NCBI GenBank assembly: GCA_045630265.1
Contig: JAZQSV010000001.1
Coordinates: forward strand, 1-9,717
Length of the DNA stretch: 9,717 nt
DNA from: UMGS1279 sp045630265
Lineage (GTDB): Bacteria; Bacillota; Clostridia; Oscillospirales; Acutalibacteraceae
Reading direction: 5' to 3'
Positions 1 to 7,519 of this stretch are shown one piece after another. The position numbers were made by a program, and so were the translations under genes. Every line of letters begins with the position of its first letter. Within the stretch, counting starts at the first letter, position 1. The notes beneath the pieces were generated by a model. It was not told the DNA's origin. It worked only from the letters and a program-made list of their open reading frames with translations, and did not search any database.

Positions 1-394
1 TTGATTTTTAGCACCTTTTTGCAATAAGTTACAAATATTCTCCATTTTGTTGTTGAAAATGTTAATTATAAGGCATTTTTTAAAATTATTTTGTATATTT
101 TGCTTATATTGACACCTTCAATTTTAAATATTTCCCCAAAAAATACCTTTTATGCATTTTTTAAACACCCTATATTCCCTACCTATATTTTAAAGTTTAA
201 GGTCTTTGTTTTTGAACCAAAGCGACCACCTTTTATCCCTTTTGCATAAAATAATATATAAGCAAACGAAGATAATATCCCAAACGTTTGCAATTAAAAG
301 TTTTAAAAACTTTCAAGACTTTTGTTTAAATTATAACACTTAGGGTAAAAATAACCTCGACAGTAAATTAACGCTTGGAAAGGAAGAATTTTAG
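1..394. other. AT-rich region without a supportable gene
   Basis: This stretch is visibly very AT-rich, with stop codons dense in all frames and no reading frame that has a plausible ribosome site and codon pattern. In particular, I see no MazE/EndoAI-like antitoxin in front of the toxin gene that follows. A TATAAC hexamer at 332-337 could be a -10 element for that gene, but no convincing -35 lies 16-18 bases upstream. A 10-bp perfect palindrome, CAAACGTTTG, lies at 281-290. Confidence 0.7.
281..290. promoter_or_regulatory. candidate LacI-type operator palindrome
   Basis: CAAACGTTTG is a perfect 10-bp palindrome with a central CpG. This is the core symmetry typical of operators bound by LacI/CcpA-family proteins. 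It lies about 105 bases upstream of the EndoA start in AT-rich DNA, and a LacI-family HTH protein is encoded about 530 bases away. The assignment is inference: the palindrome does not extend beyond 10 bp, and short palindromes arise easily by chance. Confidence 0.25.
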
Positions 395-745
395 GTGACC
401 GTTAAACGAGGAGAAATATACTACGCCGATTTAAGCCCCGTTATTGGCTCAGAGCAAGGAGGCGTTCGACCTGTACTTATTATTCAAAACGACATTGGCA
501 ACCGCTACAGTCCCACTGTAATTGCCGCCGCAATAACAAGTCAGCAGGATAAAACAAGTCTTCCTACCCACATTTCGGTGGAGGCGGAAGATTCGGGGCT
601 TCAAAAGAATTCTACCATTTTATTGGAGCAGGTCAGAACCATTGACAAAAAGCGCCTTAAAGAGCGTATGGGCGCTTTAGACCTTATTTCTATGGACAAG
701 GTAGATAGAGCCCTATCGGTCAGTTTTGGGCTTAAAATGACCTAA
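395..745 (+). CDS. ndoA: EndoA/MazF-type mRNA interferase (toxin)
   Basis: This is a 116-residue PemK/MazF-family endoribonuclease. It closely follows Bacillus subtilis EndoA as I recall it: RGEIYYADLSPV at 5-16, GSEQGGVRPVLIIQND at 18-33, then PT and AAITSQ. Family catalytic residues are present as Arg25 and Thr48. EndoA cuts single-stranded mRNA at short U/A-containing sites (UACAU in B. subtilis), acts in the cytosol as a dimer, and is normally held inactive by an antitoxin encoded just upstream. The start is GTG at 395, preceded by AAGGAAG at 380-386 with about 8 bases of spacing. No antitoxin gene is visible in the 394 bases upstream, and downstream lies a convergent terminator. The gene is full length with no sign of damage. 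Confidence 0.93.
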   Translation: MTVKRGEIYYADLSPVIGSEQGGVRPVLIIQNDIGNRYSPTVIAAAITSQQDKTSLPTHISVEAEDSGLQKNSTILLEQVRTIDKKRLKERMGALDLISMDKVDRALSVSFGLKMT

Positions 746-762
746 TATAACCATAACAATAA

Positions 763-795
763 AAGCGGCTAGCCAAGAAAATGGCATAGCCGCTT
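763..795. terminator. bidirectional hairpin terminator
   Basis: AAGCGGCTA (763-771) pairs perfectly with TAGCCGCTT (787-795). The stem continues with GCC/GGC after a one-base bulge, around an A-rich loop. It sits between the convergent ndoA and lacI-like genes. On the minus strand the hairpin is followed by TTTTATTGTTAT, a fair U-tract. On the plus strand the run is weaker (AATTTATATGTTTTT). It most likely ends the polA operon and also ndoA. Confidence 0.8.
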
Positions 796-819
796 AATTT
801 ATATGTTTTTCCTAAGGCA

Positions 820-1359
820 TTACAAAAGCCAAATATCGTCCTGCTTCCTTACAGGCTTTGCGGGTACAGTTTTTCTTGCGCCGGAATAATCACCTTTATA
901 GGTGGTAGTTCTGGGGGCTCTTTTGGGCACGAAACGAGAGAGCTTATCCAGATAACCCTCTAGCTCCTTTTGATTATCCGAAAAGCGGAAAATGTTTTCG
1001 GATTTCAGGTTATTATTTTCGGTTACAACTGTGCCCCAAGCACCAATTTGCCTTGAGATTTCCTCCGCCTTTTTGGAGGAAAGAGCTACGTATATAAGAG
1101 TAAATTCATATTTTTCGAAAATGCGTGTTAACGAAACAATATCACCGCTATATTTGCCCGAAGCATCGGCAAAAACCACCGGTTTGTGTCCGCCAAGGGT
1201 AAGGGATTTAGCGGTTGCCTTATCTAAGTATCCTACCTGCTTTGCCGCCTTCAACACCCTTGCCTTTGTGCCCTCACTGATTTCAGGACTATTTTTAAAA
1301 ACCTTTGAAACGGTTGCTACCGAGCAACCCGAAACACGTGCTACGTCCTTTAATGTCAT
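820..1359 (-). CDS. mini LacI-family DNA-binding regulator
   Basis: The product has 179 residues from the preferred ATG, which overlaps the stop of the preceding tcdA gene as ATGA. A TTG 15 bases earlier could also serve, but it lies within the G-rich stretch that acts as the ribosome site. Residues 1-46 form a canonical LacI helix-turn-helix (TLKDVARVSGCSVATVSKVF, then ISEGTKARVLKAAKQVGY). The hinge-like ATAKSLTLG follows at 48-56. LacI proteins are normally about 330-340 residues with a two-lobed sugar-binding domain. Here only about 65 residues resemble one beta-alpha part (PVVFADAS to GTVVTE), followed by a basic Lys/Arg/Pro/Thr-rich tail (about 145-172). The family binds palindromic operators as dimers, but no ligand pocket can be assigned. 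It is the last gene of the polA operon. The frame is intact, so this is a short variant and not an obvious pseudogene. Confidence 0.8.
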   Translation of the reverse strand: MTLKDVARVSGCSVATVSKVFKNSPEISEGTKARVLKAAKQVGYLDKATAKSLTLGGHKPVVFADASGKYSGDIVSLTRIFEKYEFTLIYVALSSKKAEEISRQIGAWGTVVTENNNLKSENIFRFSDNQKELEGYLDKLSRFVPKRAPRTTTYKGDYSGARKTVPAKPVRKQDDIWLL

Positions 1360-2078
1360 TTCTTTTTCCCCCAACCTATTAAATCTTTAATAACCTCGCC
1401 TGCAATAATAAGTCCCATTACCGATGGAACGAATGATATGCTCGAAACCGTTCTTCCCTGCTGTGGATTTTCGCTCAAATCGTTTTCAAAGCGTTCCGGC
1501 GGTTTGTCCGAATATACTGCCTTTACACCCTTTATTCCGCGTTTTTTAAGTTCTAAACGCATTACCCTTGCCAGCGGACAACCGCTGCTTTTTTCAATTG
1601 GGCCTACCTTAAAATTTTGGTTATCCAGCCTATTGCCCGCCCCCATAGCCGAGATAATAGGAATACGAAATTCGTTTGCCTTTTCGGCTAAAAATATTTT
1701 TGCGGTAACGTTATCCACCGCATCGACAATATAGTCTATCTTGGAAAAATCAATTTCCTTACCCTTTTCAGGCGTTACAAACAAAATGTTTGAGGTAACG
1801 AGTGCATCCTTGTTTATATCCAAAATACGTTCCTTCATAACGTCGGTTTTGTATCTGCCAACCGTACTATCCAGTGCAATTATTTGCCTATTTATATTGG
1901 TAATGTCCACCTTGTCGCTATCATATAAATCCAGTGCTCCAATGCCGCCGCGGGCAAGTGCCTCTGAGACGAATGAGCCAACACCGCCAACACCGAAAAT
2001 CGCAACCCTGCAGTTTGCAAGATGTTTTACGGCCTCCTCGCCTATCAGATTTTGTGTTCGGGAAAATCTACCGTCCAT
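1356..2078 (-). CDS. tcdA: tRNA threonylcarbamoyladenosine dehydratase (ThiF/E1-like)
   Basis: This 240-residue member of the ThiF/MoeB/E1 superfamily is of the TcdA (CsdL/YgdL) type. The enzyme uses ATP to activate and cyclise t6A37 of ANN-decoding tRNAs to ct6A. Visible motifs are the nucleotide-binding loop GVGGVG (29-34), the acidic DSDKVD then NINRQ (53-65), DAVDNV (119-124), SAMGAGNRLD (143-152), and the C-terminal GRTVSSISFVPSVMG followed by AGEVIKDLI. The frame is open 15 codons further upstream, but the ATG at 2078 starts the typical RFSRTQ N-terminus and has GGAGGT five bases away. From that start the gene overlaps the end of the kinase gene by 11 bases. TsaD, which makes the t6A substrate, is encoded two genes upstream in the same operon. 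Confidence 0.88.
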   Translation of the reverse strand: MDGRFSRTQNLIGEEAVKHLANCRVAIFGVGGVGSFVSEALARGGIGALDLYDSDKVDITNINRQIIALDSTVGRYKTDVMKERILDINKDALVTSNILFVTPEKGKEIDFSKIDYIVDAVDNVTAKIFLAEKANEFRIPIISAMGAGNRLDNQNFKVGPIEKSSGCPLARVMRLELKKRGIKGVKAVYSDKPPERFENDLSENPQQGRTVSSISFVPSVMGLIIAGEVIKDLIGWGKKK

Positions 2079-2919
2079 AATTACCTCCCAAAAGCTCGGG
2101 CAGTTTTGGTAAAACCTCCTCAAAATTAACGCCGTACCAAAGCTCGCTGTAATTTTCCTTAGTATTTTTAATGGACATACAGGTGAAGCTTACGGCTGCC
2201 TCCACCGCTCTTTTTAAAGCGCAATCCTTTAGCAATGCTGCCGAAAGAACGCTTGCAAAAACGTCCCCCGTGCCGTGATAAATGCCGTCAATTTTATCGC
2301 CAAAGCAGTAGAAAATCTCACCCTTGCTCACCGCCGCCGCACCAAGGCGGTTTTCGTCAAAGCAAACGCCGGTCAAAACAATATCACCGCTACAAATTTT
2401 TGTAAGTTCCTTTAACAGTGTTTCAATATATTCCTTATTATAGGGTGGTTTTTTATACTCCATCCCCAGCATAAGGCACGCTTCGGTGATATTTGGTGTA
2501 ATTACGTCGGCTTTTTTACAAAGACTTAACATCTTCCTCGGAAAATCCTTATCGAAGGATTTATAAAGCGCACCGTGGTCTCCCATAACGGGGTCAACCA
2601 AAACCATAGTATTTTCGCCCTTTAAGGTATCTATAATCTCGCACAAAATATCTACTTGTTTAAATGAACCAAGATAACCCGAATAAATAGCATCAAAGGA
2701 AATTTCTTCGTTTTGCCACTGTTTTACAATGGGTAGCATTTCATCGGTTAAATCTTTAAATGTAAAATTTTTAAAGCCGCCTGTATGGTTGGAAAGCACC
2801 GCCGTTGGAAGTGGGCAACACTCAAGCCCAGCTACCGACAGTATAGGCAGAGCAACGGTAAGTGAACACTTTCCTACTCCCGAAATATCATGTATTGCGG
2901 CAACCTTTTTCTGTTTCAT
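2068..2919 (-). CDS. pdxY: pyridoxal/pyridoxamine kinase (PdxY-like, ribokinase fold)
   Basis: The 283-residue product phosphorylates vitamin B6 vitamers in the salvage route to pyridoxal 5'-phosphate. Family marks are the N-terminal HDISGVGKCSLTVALPILS (10-28), which binds the vitamer, PTAVLSNHT (38-46), the SGYLGS segment (80-85) shared with PdxY, DPVMGDHG (109-116), and the phosphate-binding GTGD anion hole (216-219) whose Asp219 is the expected catalytic base. The length is normal. The ATG at 2919 is preceded by TTGGAG and lies 23 bases after the tsaD stop. The symbol pdxY is by similarity of motifs. Clostridial members are usually named pyridoxamine kinase, and ThiD-like specificity cannot be fully excluded, although the SNHT and SGYLGS motifs favour B6. 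Confidence 0.85.
   Translation of the reverse strand: MKQKKVAAIHDISGVGKCSLTVALPILSVAGLECCPLPTAVLSNHTGGFKNFTFKDLTDEMLPIVKQWQNEEISFDAIYSGYLGSFKQVDILCEIIDTLKGENTMVLVDPVMGDHGALYKSFDKDFPRKMLSLCKKADVITPNITEACLMLGMEYKKPPYNKEYIETLLKELTKICSGDIVLTGVCFDENRLGAAAVSKGEIFYCFGDKIDGIYHGTGDVFASVLSAALLKDCALKRAVEAAVSFTCMSIKNTKENYSELWYGVNFEEVLPKLPELLGGNYGR
2083..2088 (-). promoter_or_regulatory. ribosome binding site deciding the tcdA start
   Basis: On the minus strand this reads GGAGGT, followed by AATT and ATG. It lies inside the 3' end of the kinase gene and supports the internal ATG at 2078 over the upstream in-frame ATG at 2123. Confidence 0.8.
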
Positions 2920-2942
2920 TTTTTAACTCCAATATAACTAAT

Positions 2943-3953
2943 TTAAAACTCTTCGTTTATGCCCATTGTGGCTCGGGCATTCAGTCCGCTGTCTGCCACG
3001 GTTTTTTCGTAAAAGGCCTGAACCCCTACCATAGCAGCATTATCGCCACAGTACTCAAGCTCGGGGAAATAAAGTTTTATATTTTTTTCTTCGCAAGCAG
3101 CCGCCATCCTACTTCTAAGTTCTGAGTTGGCCGAAACGCCACCCGCCACTACAAGGGTATTAATATTTTGCTCCTTAGCCAAAGCGGTTGCAGAATTCAC
3201 AAGCATTTCACACACCCTTTTGCGAAGTGTAGCCGCCAAAACAGGAACGTCAACCTGCTCGCCCTTTTGGGTGTGGTTATGTATTAAATTAACCACCGCC
3301 GTTTTAAGCCCAGAAAAACTAAAATCAAACTCACTATCCTCTACCCTAGGAAAGGGGAGCGGATATTTTTTAAAGTCGGGCTCGGTTGCAATTTTGTCTA
3401 ACATTACGCCTCCGGGATAGGAAAGTCCCATTGCCCTTGCGGCCTTATCAAAGCATTCACCCGCCGCATCATCCCTTGTTCTTGCTAAAATTTCAAAAGT
3501 AGTATAATCTGAAACCTTTGCTATTACAGTATTACCGCCCGAAACCAAAAGGCACAAAAAGGGAGGTTTAAGTTCGGGCGCAGAAATATAGTTTGCCGCC
3601 ATATGGGAGCGAAGATGGTGAACGGGAATAAGCGGAACACCAAGGGAAAGTGCTAATCCCTTTGCAAAATTAACACCAACAAGCAGCGCGCCTATAAGAC
3701 CCGGCGCCGCCGTTACAGCCACCGCGCCGATGTCCTTTTTGGTTATGCCCGCCGTTTCAAGCGCCCTTTCAGTTAAATTATAAATGGCTTCACAGTGCCT
3801 TCTTGAAGCAATTTCGGGAACAACACCGCCGTAAAGCTTATGCTCTTCTACCTGACTCGCAATTTCGTTTGCTAAAACACATCTTCCCCTTGTAACTGCA
3901 ACTGCAGTTTCATCACAGGAGGTTTCAATTGCTAAAATGTACTTTTCTTCCAT
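2943..3953 (-). CDS. tsaD: tRNA N6-adenosine threonylcarbamoyltransferase TsaD (Gcp/Kae1)
   Basis: The 336-residue TsaD transfers the threonylcarbamoyl group from TC-AMP to A37 of ANN-decoding tRNAs, working with TsaB and TsaE. Diagnostic features are ETSCDETAVAV (10-20), VVPEIASRRH (44-53), TAAPGLIGALLVG (81-93), metal-binding His113 and His117 in VHHLRSH, the ATP-site loop VSGGNT (137-142), FSFSGLKTA (211-219), VAGGVSAN (269-276) and YCGDNAAM (301-308), whose Asp304 is the third metal ligand. Length and motifs are normal. The ATG shares its A with the TAA of rimI (TAATG), with AGGT upstream, so translation is probably coupled. Neither tsaB nor tsaE is in this window, although they are often neighbours of tsaD and rimI in Firmicutes. 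Confidence 0.96.
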   Translation of the reverse strand: MEEKYILAIETSCDETAVAVTRGRCVLANEIASQVEEHKLYGGVVPEIASRRHCEAIYNLTERALETAGITKKDIGAVAVTAAPGLIGALLVGVNFAKGLALSLGVPLIPVHHLRSHMAANYISAPELKPPFLCLLVSGGNTVIAKVSDYTTFEILARTRDDAAGECFDKAARAMGLSYPGGVMLDKIATEPDFKKYPLPFPRVEDSEFDFSFSGLKTAVVNLIHNHTQKGEQVDVPVLAATLRKRVCEMLVNSATALAKEQNINTLVVAGGVSANSELRSRMAAACEEKNIKLYFPELEYCGDNAAMVGVQAFYEKTVADSGLNARATMGINEEF

Positions 3954-4387
3954 TATTTTAAATACCTCGTTAAAAGTAGTGCGTCCTCTTTTGGATTTTG
4001 ATAAAAATTAGGCCTTCTGCCAACCATCTCGAAGCCGTATTTTTCATAAAGAGAAATTGCGGGGACGTTCGACGGTCTAACCTCTAGTGACAAAAACTTT
4101 AATTTTTTTGCTTTTGCACATTCTAAAAGCTTTTCAAGAATCATTTTGCCAATACCTTTTTTTCGGTATTCTGGCAAAACACCAATATTGGTAACGTACC
4201 CCTCATCAAGTACAGAGTACATTCCCCCATAGCCAACGTACCTATCATCATACTTTGCAATAAAGAAAACCGTACTGTCGCTTGATGCCCTTATTTGCTC
4301 CTCGCTCCAAGGCGTGGAAAAACAGTTTTTTTCAATGTTTGCAATTTCACCGGATAAAACCTCTAGGTCCTCTACCCTAAATATCAC
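3953..4387 (-). CDS. rimI: GNAT acetyltransferase, RimI-like (ribosomal protein S18 alanine N-acetyltransferase)
   Basis: This single-domain GNAT protein of about 144-147 residues has the acetyl-CoA loop in EYRKKGIGKMILEKLLE, the preceding strand YVTNIGVLPEYR, the RimI-typical EVRPSNVPAISLYEKYGF, then GRRPNFYQNPKEDALLL. The start is uncertain. A GTG at 4396 has no room for a ribosome site, whereas the GTG at 4387 has AAGGGTG six bases upstream, so I chose 4387. The gene overlaps the end of the upstream phosphatase gene (stop at 4377-4379) by 11 bases and abuts tsaD through TAATG. Placement beside tsaD is the usual RimI context. In bacteria RimI acetylates the S18 N-terminus, and some homologues are broader Nt-acetyltransferases. 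Confidence 0.9.
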   Translation of the reverse strand: MIFRVEDLEVLSGEIANIEKNCFSTPWSEEQIRASSDSTVFFIAKYDDRYVGYGGMYSVLDEGYVTNIGVLPEYRKKGIGKMILEKLLECAKAKKLKFLSLEVRPSNVPAISLYEKYGFEMVGRRPNFYQNPKEDALLLTRYLK

Positions 4388-4811
4388 CAAAAACACCCTT
4401 TTCGAAAAGTTTGTCTAGTCCATTTTTAATCTGTTCTAAGCAGCTTTCGTAAACCGAAAATTCCCTACCATAGGGGTCGGGAATTCCATTACCCAAAACA
4501 CAAATTTTGCTATCATCTTCCACAAAGCGCATTAACAAATCCTTATGTCCTTTTGTCATCACGACAATAAGGTGAGCATCCTTTATCATCTGCTCAGTCA
4601 GCTGTTTTGAACGAAAATTATTTAATTCTATACCCATTTTCGCCAACGCTTTGGCAGAATTATCACTAATTTCACTGCCATCCGCCGCAAGACCTGCACT
4701 AATGCCTACTAGGTTGCTTACTCCCTTTTCGGCCAACATTTTATTAAATAGCGCCATAGCCATTGGGCTCCTACAGGTATTACCTGTACACACAAATAAA
4801 ATATTTTTCAT
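4377..4811 (-). CDS. ywlE: low-molecular-weight phosphatase, probable protein-arginine phosphatase (YwlE type)
   Basis: The 144-residue LMW-PTP-fold phosphatase has the P-loop VCTGNTCRSP at 7-16 (nucleophile Cys8, Arg14) and the general acid Asp112 in DPYG (112-115). The residue at P-loop position 12 is Thr, in CTGNTCRS. In YwlE this Thr selects phosphoarginine, while tyrosine phosphatases of the fold usually carry Ile there (CLGNICRS). The likely role is removing arginine phosphates placed by an McsB-type kinase in Clp-linked protein quality control. No mcsA/mcsB is in the window. The ATG at 4811 overlaps the polA stop (TAATG), and AAAGGG upstream serves as the ribosome site. YwlE has about 150 residues, so the length fits. 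Confidence 0.87.
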   Translation of the reverse strand: MKNILFVCTGNTCRSPMAMALFNKMLAEKGVSNLVGISAGLAADGSEISDNSAKALAKMGIELNNFRSKQLTEQMIKDAHLIVVMTKGHKDLLMRFVEDDSKICVLGNGIPDPYGREFSVYESCLEQIKNGLDKLFEKGVFGDI

Positions 4812-7369
4812 TATCCCTTTGCCTCAAACCAATTTTTCGCCTTATGGCACTCCGCAATAAGGGGAACGCTAAGCTTTACCGCATTTTCCATTTCAAATTC
4901 CAAAATTTCCGCCGCCTCTTTAGCCACGTCTTCCCTTGCTTCTACAATAAGCTCGTCGTGCACCTGCAAAATAACCCTGGCATCAATTCCCTTTTCCTTA
5001 AGGGATTTTCTAACCTTTACCATTGCAAGCTTTATTATATCGGCCGCGGTGCCCTGTATAGGCATATTCCTTGCAACCCTTTCGCCAAAAGCGCGGAGCA
5101 TTCCGTTAGAGCTTGAAAGCTCTGGCAAATACCTTCTTCTACCAAACATTGTCTTGGTAAAGCCATCCTGCTTTGCCTTTTCTACCGTTTCGCTCATATA
5201 CTTTGCTATGCCTGGATAGGTTGCAAAATAACCGTCGATATATTTTTGCGCTTCAACCCTTGTTACACCAATTTCCTGACCGAGCGAGAAAGCGCCCATT
5301 CCGTATATAATTCCAAAATTAACCGCTTTCGCCGCGCTCCTCATTTTAGGGGTAACCAAAAGTGGAGGCATATCAAACACCTCACTTGCCGTTTTGGTGT
5401 GTATATCCTCACCGCTGTTGAAGGCCGAAATCATCGCCTTATCCCCCGCCATATGCGCCAAAACGCGAAGTTCTATCTGCGAATAGTCGGAATCAAGCAG
5501 TAAATAGCCGTTTCTTGCAACAAAAAACTTTCTAAGTTCTCTACCCTCTTCACTTCTGACAGGAATATTTTGAAGATTGGGCTCAAGGGAGGAAATTCTA
5601 CCTGTACGCGTTTCAGTTTGGTTAAAGGTGGAATGAACAGTTTTGTCCTCACGCGCCGCCTTTAAAAGTCCCTCACAGTAGGTGGAATTTAGCTTTGTAA
5701 GACCTCTATACTCTAAAATTTTAGGGATTATAGGGTGATCAAATTTAAGTTTTTCAAGAATTTCGGCCGTTGTGGAATAGCCCGTTTTGGTCTTTTTGCC
5801 ATGACTAAGACCTAACTTTTCAAACAAAATAACACCCAACTGTTGCGGAGATTTAATATTAAATTCTTCCCCTGCAAGCTCGTAAATTTCGGTTTCAAGC
5901 CCTGAAATTCGGTCGGTTAAACGCTTGCCCATTTCTGCAATTCCGTCGGTATCAAGCAAAAAGCCGTCGCGCTCCATCTCGCTTAGCAGCTTAGCCAGAG
6001 GAATTTCAATTTCCCTTAGAAGCATTTCCATACCGCAGTTTTCAATTTCACCCTTTAAAATAGGATAAAGTTCCTGTGCCATGGCAACCCTATATAGGTT
6101 TTCGTCCTCAAAATTACAGGTAACTGCAGTTTTTAAATACTCCTCAGCCAAACGCAAAATGTCATAAGAATTTGCGGATGGCGAACAAAGATAACCCGCA
6201 AGACTTAAATCAAAATCTACGCTTTCAATTTCGCAAATCCCCGAAAGTGCACTATAAAGCATCTTACTGTCTGTAGCGTTTATTTTTATATCACTTAAAT
6301 TTATGAGTGCTTTAATTTGCTCAGTATCCTTACTCGGCAGCTTTAAAACCTTGCCGTTTACAGCAAAATAAAAGCTATCGCCCTCTGTTAAAACCGAAAG
6401 GGCCTTTTCCTCCCCTGCAGTTTTAAAAAATTCAGTAAAATCACACAGGGTATATTCCTTACCCTGTACGGCGGTTTCTTTTGCAACATCATCGGCCATA
6501 TTTTGAAGGCCTAGTTTTTCTAAAAGCTTAAAAAACTCAAGATTTCTAAGCATATTTGCAAGACGCGGTTTATCAATTTCGGCGAACCTATATTTTTCAA
6601 AATTGGTCTCAATAGGCACCTCGCGGCAAATAGTTCCAAGTTCCTTGCTTAAAAATGCGCTATCCCTACCCGCCAAAAGCTTTGCCTTAACGCCGTCTTT
6701 AATATCCAAGGCATCTAAATTCTCATAAATATATTCAATGCTATGGTAATTCTTTATTAAATCGGTGGCGGTTTTTTCTCCAACTCCCGCAACACCGGGA
6801 ATATTGTCGCTCGCATCGCCCATAAGTGCTTTAAGCTCTATCATTTCGCTAGGTGTAAGACCATACTTTTCAAAAAGGGTTTCAGGTGTGTAGTGAATAA
6901 TCTCCGCCCTGCCCATTTTCGTGGCGGCCAAGAGCACAGAGGTATGCTCAGACACAAGCTGCAAGCTATCCCTATCACCCGTAGATATAACACAAACGTC
7001 GGGAGTTTTCTCGGCCCGAAGGCTTAGAGTACCTAAAATATCATCTGCCTCGTAACCTTCTATCTCAACACAGTGGTAGCCCATAAGGGTTAAAAGCTCT
7101 TTGAGCACGGGAAACTGCGCAGCAAGCTCGGGAGGCATTGGTTTTCTGCCGGCTTTATATTCATCATACATTTTGTGGCGGAAAGTTGGGGCTTTAAGGT
7201 CAAAGGCAATAGCAACACCGTCGGGCTTTTCGCTTTCTATAAGACTGTTTAAAATATTTATAAACCCATAAATTGCATTGGTAAACTGTCCGCTTTTTGT
7301 AGAAAGCAGTTTTATACCGTAAAATGCGCGGTTTGCTATACTGTTACCGTCAAGCGCTAAGAGTTTCAT
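4811..7369 (-). CDS. polA: DNA polymerase I
   Basis: The 852-residue family A polymerase acts in Okazaki-fragment maturation and excision repair. Residues 1 to about 290 form the 5' nuclease: Asp7 in LALDGNS, FDLKAPTFRHKMYDEYKAGR at 56-75, EGYEADDILG (104-113), STGDRDSLQLV (129-139) and LMGDASDNIPGVAGVGEKTA (182-201). About 300-440 is the 3'-5' exonuclease-like domain, but the DxE of motif ExoI is missing, so proofreading is probably lost, as in many Firmicutes. Polymerase motif A is DSDYSQIELR (Asp628), motif B RSAAKAVNFGIIYG (Lys681, Phe685, Tyr689), and motif C VHDE (Asp805). Phe685 is the residue type that disfavours dideoxynucleotides. The ATG has GGAGG seven bases upstream. It is the first gene of the operon. 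Confidence 0.98.
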   Translation of the reverse strand: MKLLALDGNSIANRAFYGIKLLSTKSGQFTNAIYGFINILNSLIESEKPDGVAIAFDLKAPTFRHKMYDEYKAGRKPMPPELAAQFPVLKELLTLMGYHCVEIEGYEADDILGTLSLRAEKTPDVCVISTGDRDSLQLVSEHTSVLLAATKMGRAEIIHYTPETLFEKYGLTPSEMIELKALMGDASDNIPGVAGVGEKTATDLIKNYHSIEYIYENLDALDIKDGVKAKLLAGRDSAFLSKELGTICREVPIETNFEKYRFAEIDKPRLANMLRNLEFFKLLEKLGLQNMADDVAKETAVQGKEYTLCDFTEFFKTAGEEKALSVLTEGDSFYFAVNGKVLKLPSKDTEQIKALINLSDIKINATDSKMLYSALSGICEIESVDFDLSLAGYLCSPSANSYDILRLAEEYLKTAVTCNFEDENLYRVAMAQELYPILKGEIENCGMEMLLREIEIPLAKLLSEMERDGFLLDTDGIAEMGKRLTDRISGLETEIYELAGEEFNIKSPQQLGVILFEKLGLSHGKKTKTGYSTTAEILEKLKFDHPIIPKILEYRGLTKLNSTYCEGLLKAAREDKTVHSTFNQTETRTGRISSLEPNLQNIPVRSEEGRELRKFFVARNGYLLLDSDYSQIELRVLAHMAGDKAMISAFNSGEDIHTKTASEVFDMPPLLVTPKMRSAAKAVNFGIIYGMGAFSLGQEIGVTRVEAQKYIDGYFATYPGIAKYMSETVEKAKQDGFTKTMFGRRRYLPELSSSNGMLRAFGERVARNMPIQGTAADIIKLAMVKVRKSLKEKGIDARVILQVHDELIVEAREDVAKEAAEILEFEMENAVKLSVPLIAECHKAKNWFEAKG

Positions 7370-7403
7370 ACATCTTCCTCCACAGAATACATACTTTTTT
7401 ATT

Positions 7404-7432
7404 ATTATACCAACTTTAAAGCCACTTGTCTA
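7404..7432 (-). promoter_or_regulatory. sigma-A-type promoter of the polA operon
   Basis: Read on the minus strand there is TAGACA (7432-7427), a 17-base spacer and a perfect TATAAT (7409-7404). Transcription would begin near 7397, giving a leader of about 28 bases that contains the GGAGG site of polA. No operator or riboswitch fold is evident in so short a leader. Confidence 0.8.
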
Positions 7433-7454
7433 TAGAAAAACGAAATTTTTTCGC

Positions 7455-7505
7455 AAAAATAAAAAGGTCGCGCCTAGTCCCTAAAAGGGCCTAAAGTGAG
7501 ACCTT
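7455..7505 (-). terminator. intrinsic terminator of the PRTase-like gene
   Basis: On the minus strand AAGGTC and GACCTT arms close a long stem (outer arms 7500-7505 and 7464-7469). An internal G/A mismatch follows, then an inner CCCT/AGGG hairpin extended by TAG/CTA. TTTTTATTTTT follows immediately (7465 down to 7455). It lies just after the stop of the 7520-8158 gene and before the polA promoter, so the two minus-strand units are transcriptionally separated. Confidence 0.85.
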
Positions 7506-7519
7506 GAAGATTTTAAATT

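Noticed and set aside
109..114. TTGACA hexamer as a -35 element
   Set aside because: The bases 15-19 downstream (TTCCCC region) contain no -10-like hexamer.
992..2112. Plus-strand frames opposite lacI and tcdA (992-1390, 1438-1734, 1741-2112)
   Set aside because: They are antisense shadows of genes with clear family motifs; no ribosome sites or family features were seen.
2078..2123. Longer tcdA form starting MRRFYQNC
   Set aside because: The extra 15 residues lie in the kinase gene and have no family support. GGAGGT sits right before the internal ATG.
7441..7453. Small CGAAA/TTTCG hairpin upstream of polA
   Set aside because: The five A/T-rich pairs lie upstream of the polA promoter and downstream of the PRTase terminator, with no evident role.
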